DNA of 64,000 nucleotides, from contig NZ_MDZB01000055.1 in NCBI RefSeq assembly GCF_001816145.1, positions 27,999 to 91,998 on the forward strand. The letters are read 5' to 3'. Below the pieces are notes generated by a model that saw only the letters and a list, made by a program, of their open reading frames with translations, did no database searches and had not been told where the DNA came from. This stretch comes from Hymenobacter lapidarius. GTDB lineage: Bacteria; Bacteroidota; Bacteroidia; Cytophagales; Hymenobacteraceae. Position numbers and translations under genes: made by a program. Each line of letters starts with the position of its first letter. Position 1 is the stretch's first letter. Of the stretch, positions 1 through 7,901 are shown in pieces.

Positions 1-236
1 GGCACGTTCAGCCAGGGTACCTGCGGGTGGGGCAGGGGAGTGGGCAGCGTGCCCAGGGCCGCCAGGGCTTCGCGGTGGTAAAAAGGCTCCACGTTGAAGC
101 CGTCGGGCAGGTGCCAGCGCAGGGTGGCCGGGTCCTGCCCCTTCAGGTCGCGGGCCAGGCGGGCCTGCCACTCGGCCGTGGTCACGGCCGGAAATTCAGC
201 GAAGGAAACAGGCGTAGCCACGGGGGTATCAGACAT
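1..236 (-). CDS. methylmalonyl-CoA mutase small-subunit-like protein, N-terminal part
   Basis: Only the first 78 codons lie in the window; the gene runs off the left edge on the minus strand. Reading back from the ATG at 236 gives an N-terminus with a Trp-Gln-Ala-Arg-Leu stretch, then ARDLKGQD and a LRWHLPDG segment followed by PFYHRE. This is the usual opening of the methylmalonyl-CoA mutase beta (MutA) family in Bacteroidota, where W...DLKG...L.W...G....P.Y recurs. The family interconverts succinyl-CoA and methylmalonyl-CoA together with the cobalamin-binding large subunit. That subunit would be expected further downstream, outside the window. The assignment rests on about 80 residues, so the family is fairly secure but not the exact subunit. 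A cobalamin adenosyltransferase at 42693 could supply the cofactor. Confidence 0.7.
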   Translation of the reverse strand, partial: MSDTPVATPVSFAEFPAVTTAEWQARLARDLKGQDPATLRWHLPDGFNVEPFYHREALAALGTLPTPLPHPQVPWLNV

Positions 237-711
237 AGGAAGGGGGCTCATCGAAGCAGCATTTACGGCAGGCGCGCTCGTGAGAAGGCGAAACCGGGAA
301 TGGGCCGAAAGATACCGCGCCCGCCTCAAAGGCCGCGCCGCAAAGGATTGTAGGGCGAGCCAAAACCCCAATCTTAGCGTTACCAGCAAAATAGATTTCG
401 CTCCGACAGCTGCGAAATGGCAGTCCATCATTCTACCACCTTCTTCATCGTTTAAGGAGGCGCTTGGCTAGCTGCGGGCAGAACACAGCGGCATCTTCAG
501 GTACAGCCGTTTATACAAAGCGCTTATCACCACGTCCTCAGCAGTGCTGCGCTTTAACCTTTTCTAGCTGGTCCCAACCGGCGCTTCTGCTTTTTCCGCG
601 AGCGGGACTTCATAATATCGGAGCGGCGTTGGGCAGCAGATTTGTTGGCCCAATCATCCTGCGCCGGCCCCGCAAACCAACTACCTTTGCAACTCGTCAC
701 TTAGCTAAAAA
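237..711. other. divergent intergenic region without a gene
   Basis: This 475-bp stretch separates the minus-strand mutase gene from the plus-strand nucleotidase pair. The open frames crossing it lack family resemblance and overlap real genes. It must hold two divergent promoters. The only convincing element is a -7 box near its right end, listed separately. Confidence 0.6.
682..689 (+). promoter_or_regulatory. putative -7 promoter element TACCTTTG
   Basis: TACCTTTG matches the Bacteroidota -7 consensus TAnnTTTG exactly and lies 22 nt before the ATG at 712. No good TTTG-type -33 box sits at the usual 19-21 nt upstream, so this is a partial match. It would drive the two-gene nucleotidase operon. 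Confidence 0.4.
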
Positions 712-1467
712 ATGCGCCTTTCTTGCTTTCGCGTTCCCGTTCTTGGTTTGCTTACGTTGCTGGGCTCCTGCCAGCGCGCCGCCTATGTGCCCAAGGCCAG
801 TTTTGCACCCGTCACCAGCCAGCCGGTTGGCAAAACACAGCCCGAAGACCCCGCCGTGGCCGCCATCATTGCGCCGTACCACGACAAAGTGACCAGCCAG
901 ATGCAGGAAGTGCTGGGCACCGCGCCGGTAGCGCTGGTTAAGGCGCCCGGCGAGTCGCCGCTGTCCAACTTCGTGGCCGATTTGCAGCGGGCCCGGGCCA
1001 GCCAGGCGCTGGGCCAGCCCGTGCCGCTGGGCGTGATGACCAACGGCGGCCTGCGCGCGGGTTTGGCGGCCGGCCCCGTCACGCTGGGTTCCGTGTTTGA
1101 GCTCATGCCGTTCGAAAACGAGCTGGTGGTGCTCGACGCGCCCGGCCCCGTGGTGCAGCAGCTGTTCGAGTTCGCAGCCAAAGTCAAAATGGCGGTATCC
1201 GGCGCTACCTACGCCGTTACCTTCGACGGCCTGCCCAAGGACATCCGCATCGGCGACCAGCCGTTCGACATCAACCAGGACAGAACCTGGGCCATTGCCA
1301 TTTCCGACTACTTGGCCGACGGCGGCGACAACATGGTGTTTTTCAAAACCCTCACGCCCCGCCCCACCAACGTGCTGCTTCGCACCGCCATTGCCGACCA
1401 CATTCGCGCCCTCACTAAGGAGGGTAAGGCCGTGACCGCCAAGGTGGAAGGCCGTGTAAAGCAGTAA
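712..1467 (+). CDS. 5'-nucleotidase C-terminal-domain lipoprotein
   Basis: 251 residues. An N-terminal hydrophobic stretch ends in a lipobox (LLGSC, Cys20), so a lipoprotein is expected. The rest matches the 5'-nucleotidase C-terminal (substrate-binding) domain: the GESPLSNFVAD motif, then VMTNGGLRAGL, the FELMPFENELVV segment, and late in the protein DYLADGGDNMVFF, the loop that holds the nucleoside base in this family. The metallophosphatase half is absent and is encoded by the next gene, 28 bp downstream. In the common one-chain enzyme the catalytic domain comes first, so here the domains are split and reversed. The two products probably form one periplasmic or outer-membrane nucleotidase. 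The start is clear from the signal peptide. Confidence 0.85.
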   Translation: MRLSCFRVPVLGLLTLLGSCQRAAYVPKASFAPVTSQPVGKTQPEDPAVAAIIAPYHDKVTSQMQEVLGTAPVALVKAPGESPLSNFVADLQRARASQALGQPVPLGVMTNGGLRAGLAAGPVTLGSVFELMPFENELVVLDAPGPVVQQLFEFAAKVKMAVSGATYAVTFDGLPKDIRIGDQPFDINQDRTWAIAISDYLADGGDNMVFFKTLTPRPTNVLLRTAIADHIRALTKEGKAVTAKVEGRVKQ

Positions 1468-1495
1468 AAAAACTGGACAATATCCTATATATCCG

Positions 1496-2437
1496 ATGAC
1501 TACTCGCCGCGATTTTCTCCGTCAATCCCTGCTGGGCACCGCCGGCCTCACCGTGCTGGGTGGCCTGGCCCCTTCGGCCGAAGCCGCTACTGCCGCTAAG
1601 GGTCCGGTCAAGCTGACCATTCTGCACACCAACGACATGCACTCCCGCATCGAGCCCTTTCCCGACAACGGCGGGCAGTGGGCCGGGCTGGGCGGCATGG
1701 CGCGGCGCGCGGCCCTCATCAAAGACATTCGCAGCAAAGAAGCCAACGTGCTGCTCCTGGATTCGGGTGATATTTTCCAAGGCACGCCCTATTTCAACTT
1801 CTTTGGGGGCGAACTGGAGTACAAGCTCATGAGCCAGATGAGCTACGATGCCAGCACCCTCGGCAACCACGATTTCGACAACGGCCTGGAAGGCCTGCAG
1901 CGCCAGTTGCCCAACGCCACCTTCCCGTTTCTGGTAGCAAACTACGATTTCTCCAAAACCCCCATGGCGGGCAAGATTGCGCCCTACAAGGTGTTTGAGA
2001 AGCAGGGCATCCGCATCGGCGTATTTGGCCTGGGCATTGAGCTGGCCGGGCTGGTTGCCGACAAGAACTTCGGCGCTACCGTCTACCTCGACCCCGTAGC
2101 CAAGGCCAAAGAGACGGCCGCCCAGCTGCGCGGCCCCGAAAAGTGCGACCTGGTCATCTGCCTCTCGCACCTCGGCTACAAGTACCAGAGCGCCAAGGTG
2201 GATGACTGTAAGCTAGCCGCCCAAGTTTCCGGCATCGACCTGATACTGGGCGGCCACACGCACACGTTCATGGACGCGCCCGAACCCATTGCCAGCCCCG
2301 ACGGCCGCTCCACGCTCATCAACCAGGTGGGCTGGTCGGGTATAAATCTGGGAAGGCTGGATTATGAATTTTCGCCGAAAACCAAACGTGGCGGATTGGC
2401 AAGTGCCTCTGTGGTACCGGTTACGGCTGCCTGTTAA
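1496..2437 (+). CDS. Tat-exported metallophosphatase, 5'-nucleotidase N-terminal domain
   Basis: 313 residues. The N-terminus carries a twin-arginine signal (TRRDFLR, residues 3-9), then a hydrophobic stretch and an AEA cleavage region near residue 30. The calcineurin-like phosphoesterase motifs are all present in order: NDMHSR (46-51), DSGD (89-92), GNHD (123-126), SHLG (224-227) and GGHTHT (252-257), supplying the ligands of a dinuclear metal centre. Full-length UshA-like enzymes have about 550 residues; this protein stops after the catalytic domain, and the substrate domain lies on the preceding gene. Substrate is likely a nucleotide or a related phosphoester in the cell envelope. Export of the folded protein by Tat fits a metal-loaded enzyme. 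Confidence 0.9.
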   Translation: MTTRRDFLRQSLLGTAGLTVLGGLAPSAEAATAAKGPVKLTILHTNDMHSRIEPFPDNGGQWAGLGGMARRAALIKDIRSKEANVLLLDSGDIFQGTPYFNFFGGELEYKLMSQMSYDASTLGNHDFDNGLEGLQRQLPNATFPFLVANYDFSKTPMAGKIAPYKVFEKQGIRIGVFGLGIELAGLVADKNFGATVYLDPVAKAKETAAQLRGPEKCDLVICLSHLGYKYQSAKVDDCKLAAQVSGIDLILGGHTHTFMDAPEPIASPDGRSTLINQVGWSGINLGRLDYEFSPKTKRGGLASASVVPVTAAC

Positions 2438-2446
2438 AAGCACGAC

Positions 2447-2472
2447 AAAAGCAAGGGGATTTCGGCTTTTTT
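2447..2472 (+). terminator. weak hairpin with T-run after the nucleotidase operon
   Basis: AAAAGC (2447-2452) and GCTTTT (2465-2470) can form a short stem ending in a run of six T. The stem is only six base pairs, so terminator activity is uncertain. Confidence 0.3.
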
Positions 2473-2482
2473 AAGTGCAGAG

Positions 2483-2491
2483 TTTTCCACA
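2483..2491 (+). promoter_or_regulatory. candidate DnaA box upstream of dnaA
   Basis: TTTTCCACA fits the relaxed DnaA-box consensus TTWTNCACA. It lies 99 bp before the dnaA start, where autoregulatory boxes are often found. Only one box is visible, which argues against this being the replication origin itself. Confidence 0.35.
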
Positions 2492-2590
2492 ATTTTGTGC
2501 CCCTCTAAAAAATTGGCCTGCTTTCGCGCGGTTCAGTTTTATTGCATTTTTTGTCCCCGGTTCGCACCCGGCTGTTGTCTAACTGCACTC

Positions 2591-4150
2591 ATGCTCAAAG
2601 ATTTTCGTACGGTTTGGGCTGGCTGTTTGCGCAGCATCTCGGCGGAAATCGGGGAGCAGAGTTTCAAGACCTGGTTCCAGCCTATTGTCCCGGTTGAACT
2701 CAAAAGCAACGTCCTGACCATTCAGGTGCCCAGTGCTTATTTCTACGACTGGCTGGAGGAACACTACGTGGACGAGCTGCGCCGGGCGCTCTACAAGGAG
2801 TTGGGCGCCGATGGCCGCCTCGAATACAGCGTGGTGGTGGACCAAGGCAACGACCATACCCCGCCCCGGGCCCTGCACCTGCCGCCGCCCCGCAAAGCCG
2901 CCGCGCCCGACCCGCGCGATGCCCCCCAAAGCCCATCGCCCGCGCCCATGGGCAACCCGCTGGCCGGCAGTGGCCGGGCCGCCTCGGCGCGCTACGTATC
3001 GTCAGGCGCGGTGCGTACCACGCCGCGCGGCAATAACTTCAGCAACAGCGCGAGCAACGCCGACACGCTGGCGCCGCCCCGCAACCCCTTCGACACGGCC
3101 AAACCCGTGGACGGCAACCTCGTGCCGTCGCAGCTCAACGGCTCGTACACGTTCGATAACTACATTGAGGGCGACTGCAACCGCTTGGCCCGCTCGGCGG
3201 GCCTGGCCGTGGCCAACAAGCCCGGCACCACCAGCTTCAACCCGCTGATGGTGTACGGCGGCGTGGGCCTGGGCAAAACGCACCTCGTGCAGGCCATCGG
3301 CAACCACATCAAGGCCACGGCGCCCGAGCGATTTGTGCTCTATGTGTCGGCGGAGAAATTCACCAACCAGTTCATCGACAGCGTGCAGCGCGCGCAGGTG
3401 CAGGACTTCGCCAATTTCTACCTGCAGGTCGATGCCCTGATTCTGGACGACGTGCAGTTCCTGGCCAACAAGGGCAAGACGCAGGAGATGTTCTTCCACA
3501 TTTTCAACCACTTGCACCAGTCCGGCAAGCAGATTGTGATGACCTCCGACCGGCCGCCCAAAGACCTGCAAGGCCTGGAAGACCGGCTGCTGAACCGCTT
3601 TAAGTGGGGCCTGACGGCCGACGTGCAAAGCCCCGACTTTGAGACGCGGGTGGCCATCATCCGCAACAAGATGGAGCAGGACGGCATCGATATTCCACCG
3701 GACCACGTGGTGGACTACCTCGCCAACTCGGTGCACACCAACGTGCGCGAGCTGGAAGGCGTAATTGCCTCGCTGGTAGCCCAGAGCAGCCTTTCGCGCC
3801 GCGACATTGACTTGGAAATGGTGAAGCAGGCCCTGCGCCACATCATTGAAGAGGTGGAAGCCGAAGTGAACCTGGACTTCATTCAGAAGACCGTGGCCGC
3901 CTATTTCAACATCTCGGTAGAGCTGCTGAAGGACAAAACCCGCAAAAAAGAAGTGGTGACGGCCCGGCAGGTAGCCATGTACTTTGCCAAGCACCACACC
4001 GCCCACACCCTGAAAACCATTGGTTTCCATTTCGGGGGGCGCGACCATACCACGGTGATGCACTCGGTGCAAACGGTATCGGACTTGGTTGATTCGGACA
4101 AAAAATTCCGCGACCAAGTGGACGAGCTGCGGAAGAAGTTCGCGAAATAA
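2591..4150 (+). CDS. dnaA: chromosomal replication initiator DnaA
   Basis: 519 residues from the ATG at 2591; an upstream in-frame extension lacks conservation and was dropped. Domain I (about 1-85) has the WxxxL...I....F.TWF.P pattern. A Pro/Ala/Ser-rich linker follows (about 88-180), longer than in Escherichia coli but usual for Bacteroidota. The AAA+ domain carries Walker A GGVGLGKT (223-230), a Walker B LILDDVQF and a sensor region. Domain IV ends with the DnaA signature GGRDHTTVMHS for DNA-box recognition. The protein opens oriC with ATP. No dnaN or recF follows, so the gene is outside the classical origin cluster, as is common in this phylum. Confidence 0.97.
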   Translation: MLKDFRTVWAGCLRSISAEIGEQSFKTWFQPIVPVELKSNVLTIQVPSAYFYDWLEEHYVDELRRALYKELGADGRLEYSVVVDQGNDHTPPRALHLPPPRKAAAPDPRDAPQSPSPAPMGNPLAGSGRAASARYVSSGAVRTTPRGNNFSNSASNADTLAPPRNPFDTAKPVDGNLVPSQLNGSYTFDNYIEGDCNRLARSAGLAVANKPGTTSFNPLMVYGGVGLGKTHLVQAIGNHIKATAPERFVLYVSAEKFTNQFIDSVQRAQVQDFANFYLQVDALILDDVQFLANKGKTQEMFFHIFNHLHQSGKQIVMTSDRPPKDLQGLEDRLLNRFKWGLTADVQSPDFETRVAIIRNKMEQDGIDIPPDHVVDYLANSVHTNVRELEGVIASLVAQSSLSRRDIDLEMVKQALRHIIEEVEAEVNLDFIQKTVAAYFNISVELLKDKTRKKEVVTARQVAMYFAKHHTAHTLKTIGFHFGGRDHTTVMHSVQTVSDLVDSDKKFRDQVDELRKKFAK

Positions 4151-4156
4151 TACTGA

Positions 4157-4186
4157 GGTAGAGACGCAACATTTTGGGTGTCTACC
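4157..4186 (+). other. imperfect hairpin downstream of dnaA
   Basis: GGTAGAGAC (4157-4165) pairs with GTGTCTACC (4178-4186), 8 of 9 positions, around a 12-nt loop. It lies between convergent dnaA and the 4208-4705 gene. There is no T-run, so it is a structural element rather than a clear terminator. Confidence 0.35.
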
Positions 4187-4207
4187 CCTTATGTCACGAG
4201 AACCGCT

Positions 4208-4705
4208 CTAGGCGGTAGCGGTGGGGCTGCTGGTTTCCACCAGCTGCACGCCGTGGTTGCTGGCAAACTCCCGTACCTGCTCCCGGAAGCGCTTTTTGCG
4301 CAATTTCCCTTTTACTTCCCGCAAGTTGAGAGCGTAGACTTCGCCGTCTTTTTGCTGCACGCGCAGCATCATGGGGCGGAGCTCCAGGGCAGCTATTTTC
4401 TCGGCGGCAAATACCTGTTTGGCGCGGAAGAGGCCGGCTTTGTGCACAATGTAGCCCGGCGTGAACTCAAGGTAGCTCTGGGTGCCGAAAATGGGCGCGT
4501 TGTGCACCAGGATGTAGCCAATGTAGACAAAAGTGAACACCAGGAATACCCAGTGCAGGAAGTGGTAGTCGTTGGCATTGCTGTCGCCCCACATGGAGAA
4601 CAGCACGTAGGACAGCCAAAAGCCGCCGATGGCTAGCTGCCCCCAAAAGGGAATGCGGGAGGTGTTGGCGGGGCGAAGGCGGATGCGGGTGGTACCAGTG
4701 GGCAT
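4208..4705 (-). CDS. hypothetical two-helix membrane protein with a PH-like cytoplasmic part
   Basis: 165 residues, not assigned to a named family. Two hydrophobic segments (about residues 20-42 and 50-72) form a hairpin in the membrane. The remainder is hydrophilic, with alternating strands such as YLEFTPGYIVHKAGLF and a closing helix rich in Lys and Arg. This resembles bacterial PH-domain (bPH) membrane proteins. It is convergent with dnaA. A perfect -7 box TAAATTTG sits at 4710-4717 on this strand, only four bases before the ATG, suggesting a leaderless or nearly leaderless transcript. Function unknown. Confidence 0.65.
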   Translation of the reverse strand: MPTGTTRIRLRPANTSRIPFWGQLAIGGFWLSYVLFSMWGDSNANDYHFLHWVFLVFTFVYIGYILVHNAPIFGTQSYLEFTPGYIVHKAGLFRAKQVFAAEKIAALELRPMMLRVQQKDGEVYALNLREVKGKLRKKRFREQVREFASNHGVQLVETSSPTATA

Positions 4706-4709
4706 GGGG

Positions 4710-4717
4710 CAAATTTA
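4710..4717 (-). promoter_or_regulatory. -7 box TAAATTTG directly before the 4705 start
   Basis: Exact TAnnTTTG match on the minus strand ending 4 nt before the ATG. If used, transcription would begin at about the start codon. Confidence 0.35.
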
Positions 4718-4751
4718 GGGTCTAGATTTTTGTAGTCTATAATGAAAGCAG

Positions 4752-4844
4752 AACGTCATGCTGAGCTTGCCGAAGCTCTCTGCCGTGCCACTCAAATTAA
4801 TTGGTTGCGCGGCAGAGAGGCTTCGGCAAGCTCAGCATGACGTT
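4752..4844. repeat. dispersed inverted-repeat element, copy A
   Basis: The arms begin with AACGTCATGCTGAGC and TTGCCGAAGC and are mirrored at 4810-4844, giving a stem of more than 30 bp around a 20-bp centre. It belongs to the same family as the copies near 14.6, 44.5, 56.4 and 57.9 kb. It lies in the intergenic space between the membrane protein and the OsmC gene. Confidence 0.9.
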
Positions 4845-4868
4845 GCTCTAGCTTTTTTCGGACAAAAA

Positions 4869-5303
4869 CTACCCCACAAACTTCGCGTCGAGCGTCATTT
4901 CGGGTACGGCGCTCAGGGCTTTGGATACCGGGCAGTTGGCCTTGGCGTCTTCGGCGTGCTTCTGGAAGTCTTCGGCGGTGATGTTGCCGCCGCTCACGCG
5001 GCCTTCGGTGCTCACGTGGATGCGCTCGATGACGGGGTGGCCGTTGTTGGGATTCATCGTCACAGTCGACGACGTGGTGATGCTTTCAACCTGGTGGCCG
5101 TGCTTGGTGAGCACGCTGGTCAGGTACATGGTGTAGCAGCCGGCGTGGGCCGCGCCGATGAGTTCTTCGGGGTTGGTGCCCTGCTTGCCTTCGAAGCGGC
5201 TGCCAACGGAATACGGGGCATTGAGCGCGCCGCTTTCGGTGCTGAGCGTGCCGCTGCCTTTGATGTCGCCGGTCCAGGCGGCGGTTCCTTTGTGGTCTGC
5301 CAT
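4869..5303 (-). CDS. osmC: OsmC-family peroxiredoxin
   Basis: 144 residues from the ATG at 5301-5303; the longer frame upstream has no conserved residues. Both redox cysteines of the OsmC/Ohr fold are present: Cys56 in AAHAGCYTM and Cys124 in KANCPVSKAL, with the conserved Arg36 near the dimer interface. Residues 40-60 (NPEELIGAAHAGC) are the family signature for OsmC proper. The enzyme reduces organic hydroperoxides in the cytoplasm. It stands alone between a dispersed repeat and the divergently transcribed GH3-like gene. Osmotic or stress regulation is likely from the family but not visible here. Confidence 0.92.
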   Translation of the reverse strand: MADHKGTAAWTGDIKGSGTLSTESGALNAPYSVGSRFEGKQGTNPEELIGAAHAGCYTMYLTSVLTKHGHQVESITTSSTVTMNPNNGHPVIERIHVSTEGRVSGGNITAEDFQKHAEDAKANCPVSKALSAVPEMTLDAKFVG

Positions 5304-5447
5304 GGTGTTTGGGTAATGGGTTGGGTAAGAGATGAGGTATTGAAACCGTGCTAACGGCGGCAAGTTAGTGGGGTTGCCGGGCCAGCACCCCGGCGAACTC
5401 AGCGAACGTACCTTCGCACCCCTTTCAATGGCGTCTTTATCTGAATT

Positions 5448-6950
5448 ATGGGATTGAAATCAGCGCTGAGCCGCCCGCTGGCCCGGTACATTGCCCGGCG
5501 CTACCAACGCTGGCAGCAGCGCCCCGTAGCCACCCAGCAGGAGCTGCTTCGCCAGCTCGCCGCTACTGCTGCTGGCACCGCCTTTGGCCAGGCGCACGAC
5601 CTGGGCCGCGTGCAGACGCCCACGGACCTGACCCGCCAAGTGCCCGTGCGCGACTACGAAGCACTAAAGCCTTATTTTGACCGCACGCAGGCCGGTGAGG
5701 CTGACGTGCTCTGGCCCGGCCACCCGCTGTATCTGGCCAAAACCAGCGGCACCACGTCCGGCACCAAGTACATTCCCATCACGCGTGCCAGCATCCCCAA
5801 CCACATCAACGGGGCCAAGGATGCGTTGCTGCACTACGTCCACCGCACTGGCCGCAGCCAGTTTCTCGATGGTAAACTCATCTTCCTGTCCGGCTCGCCG
5901 GAGCTGGAAATGCACCACGGCATTCGCACGGGCCGGCTCTCGGGCATTGCCAACCACCACGTGCCGGCCTACCTGCGCCGCAACCAGCTGCCCAGCCACG
6001 CCACCAACGTCATCGAAGACTGGGAAACCAAGCTGGAGCGCATCGTGGACGAGACGCTGGGAGAGAAGATGACGCTCATATCGGGCATTCCGCCGTGGGT
6101 GCAGATGTATTTTGACCGCCTCACGGCCCGCACCGGCCGGCCCGTCAAGGACATTTTTCCCGATTTCAACCTGTTCGTCTACGGCGGCGTCAACTTTGAG
6201 CCCTACCGCGCCAAGCTCTTCGAAAGCATCGGCCGGCCAGTGGACAGCATCGAGCTGTTTCCCGCCTCCGAAGGCTTTCTGGCCTTTCAGGACGAGCCCG
6301 GCAACCCCGGCCTACTGCTGCTCCTGAACAGCGGCATCTTCTTCGAGTTCGTGCCCGCCGAGCGGTTCTTCGAGCCCGACGCGCCCCGCCTCACCATCGC
6401 CGACGTGGAGCTGGACAAGCAGTACGCCGTGGTGCTCACCTCCAACGCCGGCCTGTGGGGGTATTCCATCGGCGACACGGTGCGGTTTGTGAGCTTGGCG
6501 CCGCACCGCGTGGTGGTTACGGGCCGCATCAAGCACTTCCTCTCGGCCTTTGGCGAGCATGTCATTGGCGAGGAAGTAGAGCAGGCCCTGCGCGCCGCCA
6601 TGGCCCAATTTTCCGAAGTCGAAGTCACCGAATTCACCGTAGCGCCGCTGGTGGGCGACGACCCCGCCACGCCCTCGCGCCACGAGTGGCTGGTGGAGTT
6701 TGCGCGGCCTCCGCGTGATGTAGCCGCTTTTGCAGGGGCTTTGGATACGGCGCTACGCCATCGAAATAGCTACTACGACGACTTACGGCGCGGCAATATC
6801 CTCGTGCCGCTGCAACTCACGCCGCTGCCCGTTGGGACCTTTCAGCGCTACATGAAAAGCCTGGGCAAGCTGGGCGGGCAGAACAAGGTGCCGAGGTTGG
6901 GGAACGACCGTAAGGTGGCGGAAGCTCTTAAAAACAAAAGCGCCTTATAA
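5448..6950 (+). CDS. GH3 auxin-responsive promoter family protein (acyl-adenylating)
   Basis: 500 residues, the normal length for bacterial GH3-like proteins. The nucleotide-binding motif TSGTTSGTK (99-107) marks the ANL-type acyl-adenylate-forming fold, and PASEGF near residue 275 occupies the place of the second ATP motif. A conserved C-terminal FQRYMKSLGKLGGQNKVPRL segment is typical of the family. Plant GH3 enzymes join amino acids to hormone carboxylates; the bacterial substrate is unknown, so only ATP-dependent acyl activation can be inferred. The stop codon overlaps the start of a 54-codon gene by one base, suggesting co-transcription with the next three genes. Confidence 0.85.
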   Translation: MGLKSALSRPLARYIARRYQRWQQRPVATQQELLRQLAATAAGTAFGQAHDLGRVQTPTDLTRQVPVRDYEALKPYFDRTQAGEADVLWPGHPLYLAKTSGTTSGTKYIPITRASIPNHINGAKDALLHYVHRTGRSQFLDGKLIFLSGSPELEMHHGIRTGRLSGIANHHVPAYLRRNQLPSHATNVIEDWETKLERIVDETLGEKMTLISGIPPWVQMYFDRLTARTGRPVKDIFPDFNLFVYGGVNFEPYRAKLFESIGRPVDSIELFPASEGFLAFQDEPGNPGLLLLLNSGIFFEFVPAERFFEPDAPRLTIADVELDKQYAVVLTSNAGLWGYSIGDTVRFVSLAPHRVVVTGRIKHFLSAFGEHVIGEEVEQALRAAMAQFSEVEVTEFTVAPLVGDDPATPSRHEWLVEFARPPRDVAAFAGALDTALRHRNSYYDDLRRGNILVPLQLTPLPVGTFQRYMKSLGKLGGQNKVPRLGNDRKVAEALKNKSAL

Positions 6951-7114
6951 TGAAATATTTCGTGCCAAAGCTGTATAGAAATCAGCACTGCGTTTTGGAG
7001 AGGACTTACAATGTCCCACGCATCAGTGAAGCTCCCAATATTCGTGAATTATCAGATTTACTTCGTTTAAGTGAAAGCGACGTGATGCAAGCCGCATACT
7101 TATCTAAAAGGTAG
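6950..7114 (+). CDS. small hypothetical protein, 54 aa
   Basis: A 54-codon frame whose ATG shares one base with the TAA of the GH3-like gene (TAATG), a classic coupling arrangement. It encodes a basic N-terminus (MKYFVPKLYRN) and an acidic-leucine helix (IRELSDLLRLSESDV). No family is recognised. The DNA is clearly richer in A and T than the flanking genes, and the same holds for the next frame. It may be a recently acquired gene; a chance frame cannot be excluded. Confidence 0.45.
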   Translation: MKYFVPKLYRNQHCVLERTYNVPRISEAPNIRELSDLLRLSESDVMQAAYLSKR

Positions 7115-7127
7115 AGGCTTCGTTAAT

Positions 7128-7448
7128 GTGAATAGAGACACAAGGCCATTCAAGATTACCTGCACACCCGACGGCGCGCAAGCGCTAATTCAAAAAGCCA
7201 TTCTGGACGAAGGCAGAGAAAAAGCGAACGCAAATTTGTTAAGATGGATGCAGATAACGGGTATACTAGTCGCATCAATGATAAGCCTGGGGACATTTGT
7301 GATGAATACGTTGAACACAAATGCTAACTCTAAAAGTATTGAATCCCTAAAGACACAAGTCGATTATTTAAAAAGAGAATTTGAAGACCAGACGCTGAAA
7401 CTTGAAAGCGAAATACATTTGACCGAAAAGCGCAAAAATATTAGATGA
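7128..7448 (+). CDS. small membrane-anchored coiled-coil protein
   Basis: 106 residues beginning with GTG at 7128; an ATG two bases earlier is followed at once by a stop. A cytoplasmic N-terminal part with a basic tail is followed by one transmembrane helix (about residues 43-62, ITGILVASMISLGTFVM) and then a charged helix to the end (SIESLKTQVDYLKREFED), which looks like a coiled coil. The stop overlaps the next start by four bases (ATGA). Base composition is A+T-rich compared with both neighbours. No known family. The pair with the preceding small gene may be a two-gene insert in the operon. Confidence 0.55.
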   Translation: MNRDTRPFKITCTPDGAQALIQKAILDEGREKANANLLRWMQITGILVASMISLGTFVMNTLNTNANSKSIESLKTQVDYLKREFEDQTLKLESEIHLTEKRKNIR

Positions 7449-7891
7449 CCAAACCTGCCCTCCACGCCCTCTGCCACACTTTCATTGAGCAGCGCATCAA
7501 CGCCGCCCGCACGGCCATGCGGGCCGCCCAGGAGTCGTCATCCTCCGAAACCAAGAGCAGCGCGGGCGACAAGTACGAGACCGGCCGCGAAATGGCCAAC
7601 GCCGAGCGCGACCGCAACGCGGCCCACATGCAGCAGGCCCAGCAGCTGCAAGCCGAGCTGGTCCGCATCAACCCCGAGGCCTCCTGCGACACGGTGCGGC
7701 CCGGCGCGCTGGTGACCACCAGTATGGGCCGGTTCTACATCAGTGTGAGCGCCGGCAAGCTGGCGGGGGAGGGGCCGGAGGTGTTTGCGGTATCACCCGC
7801 CGCGCCGGTGGCGGTGGCTCTCAAGGGGCTGCAGGCGGGCGAGCAGGCCGTGTTCAATGGCAAGGCGGTACAGGTGCTGGCGGTGGAGTAG
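7445..7891 (+). CDS. GreA/GreB C-terminal-like protein
   Basis: 148 residues. The N-terminal half is a long helix pair with the motif SSAGDKYETGREM near residues 38-50, which is highly conserved in a Bacteroidota-specific group. The C-terminal half (about 85-148) has the RPGALVTTSMGRFYISV and FAVSPAAPVAVALKGL segments of the FKBP-like domain of Gre transcript-cleavage factors. The family is often mislabelled 3-oxoacyl-ACP synthase in databases; no such activity is supported here. A role at RNA polymerase is an inference from the fold. It ends the presumed operon that begins with the GH3-like gene. Confidence 0.7.
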   Translation: MTKPALHALCHTFIEQRINAARTAMRAAQESSSSETKSSAGDKYETGREMANAERDRNAAHMQQAQQLQAELVRINPEASCDTVRPGALVTTSMGRFYISVSAGKLAGEGPEVFAVSPAAPVAVALKGLQAGEQAVFNGKAVQVLAVE

Positions 7892-7901
7892 GGCGCTGGG
7901 G

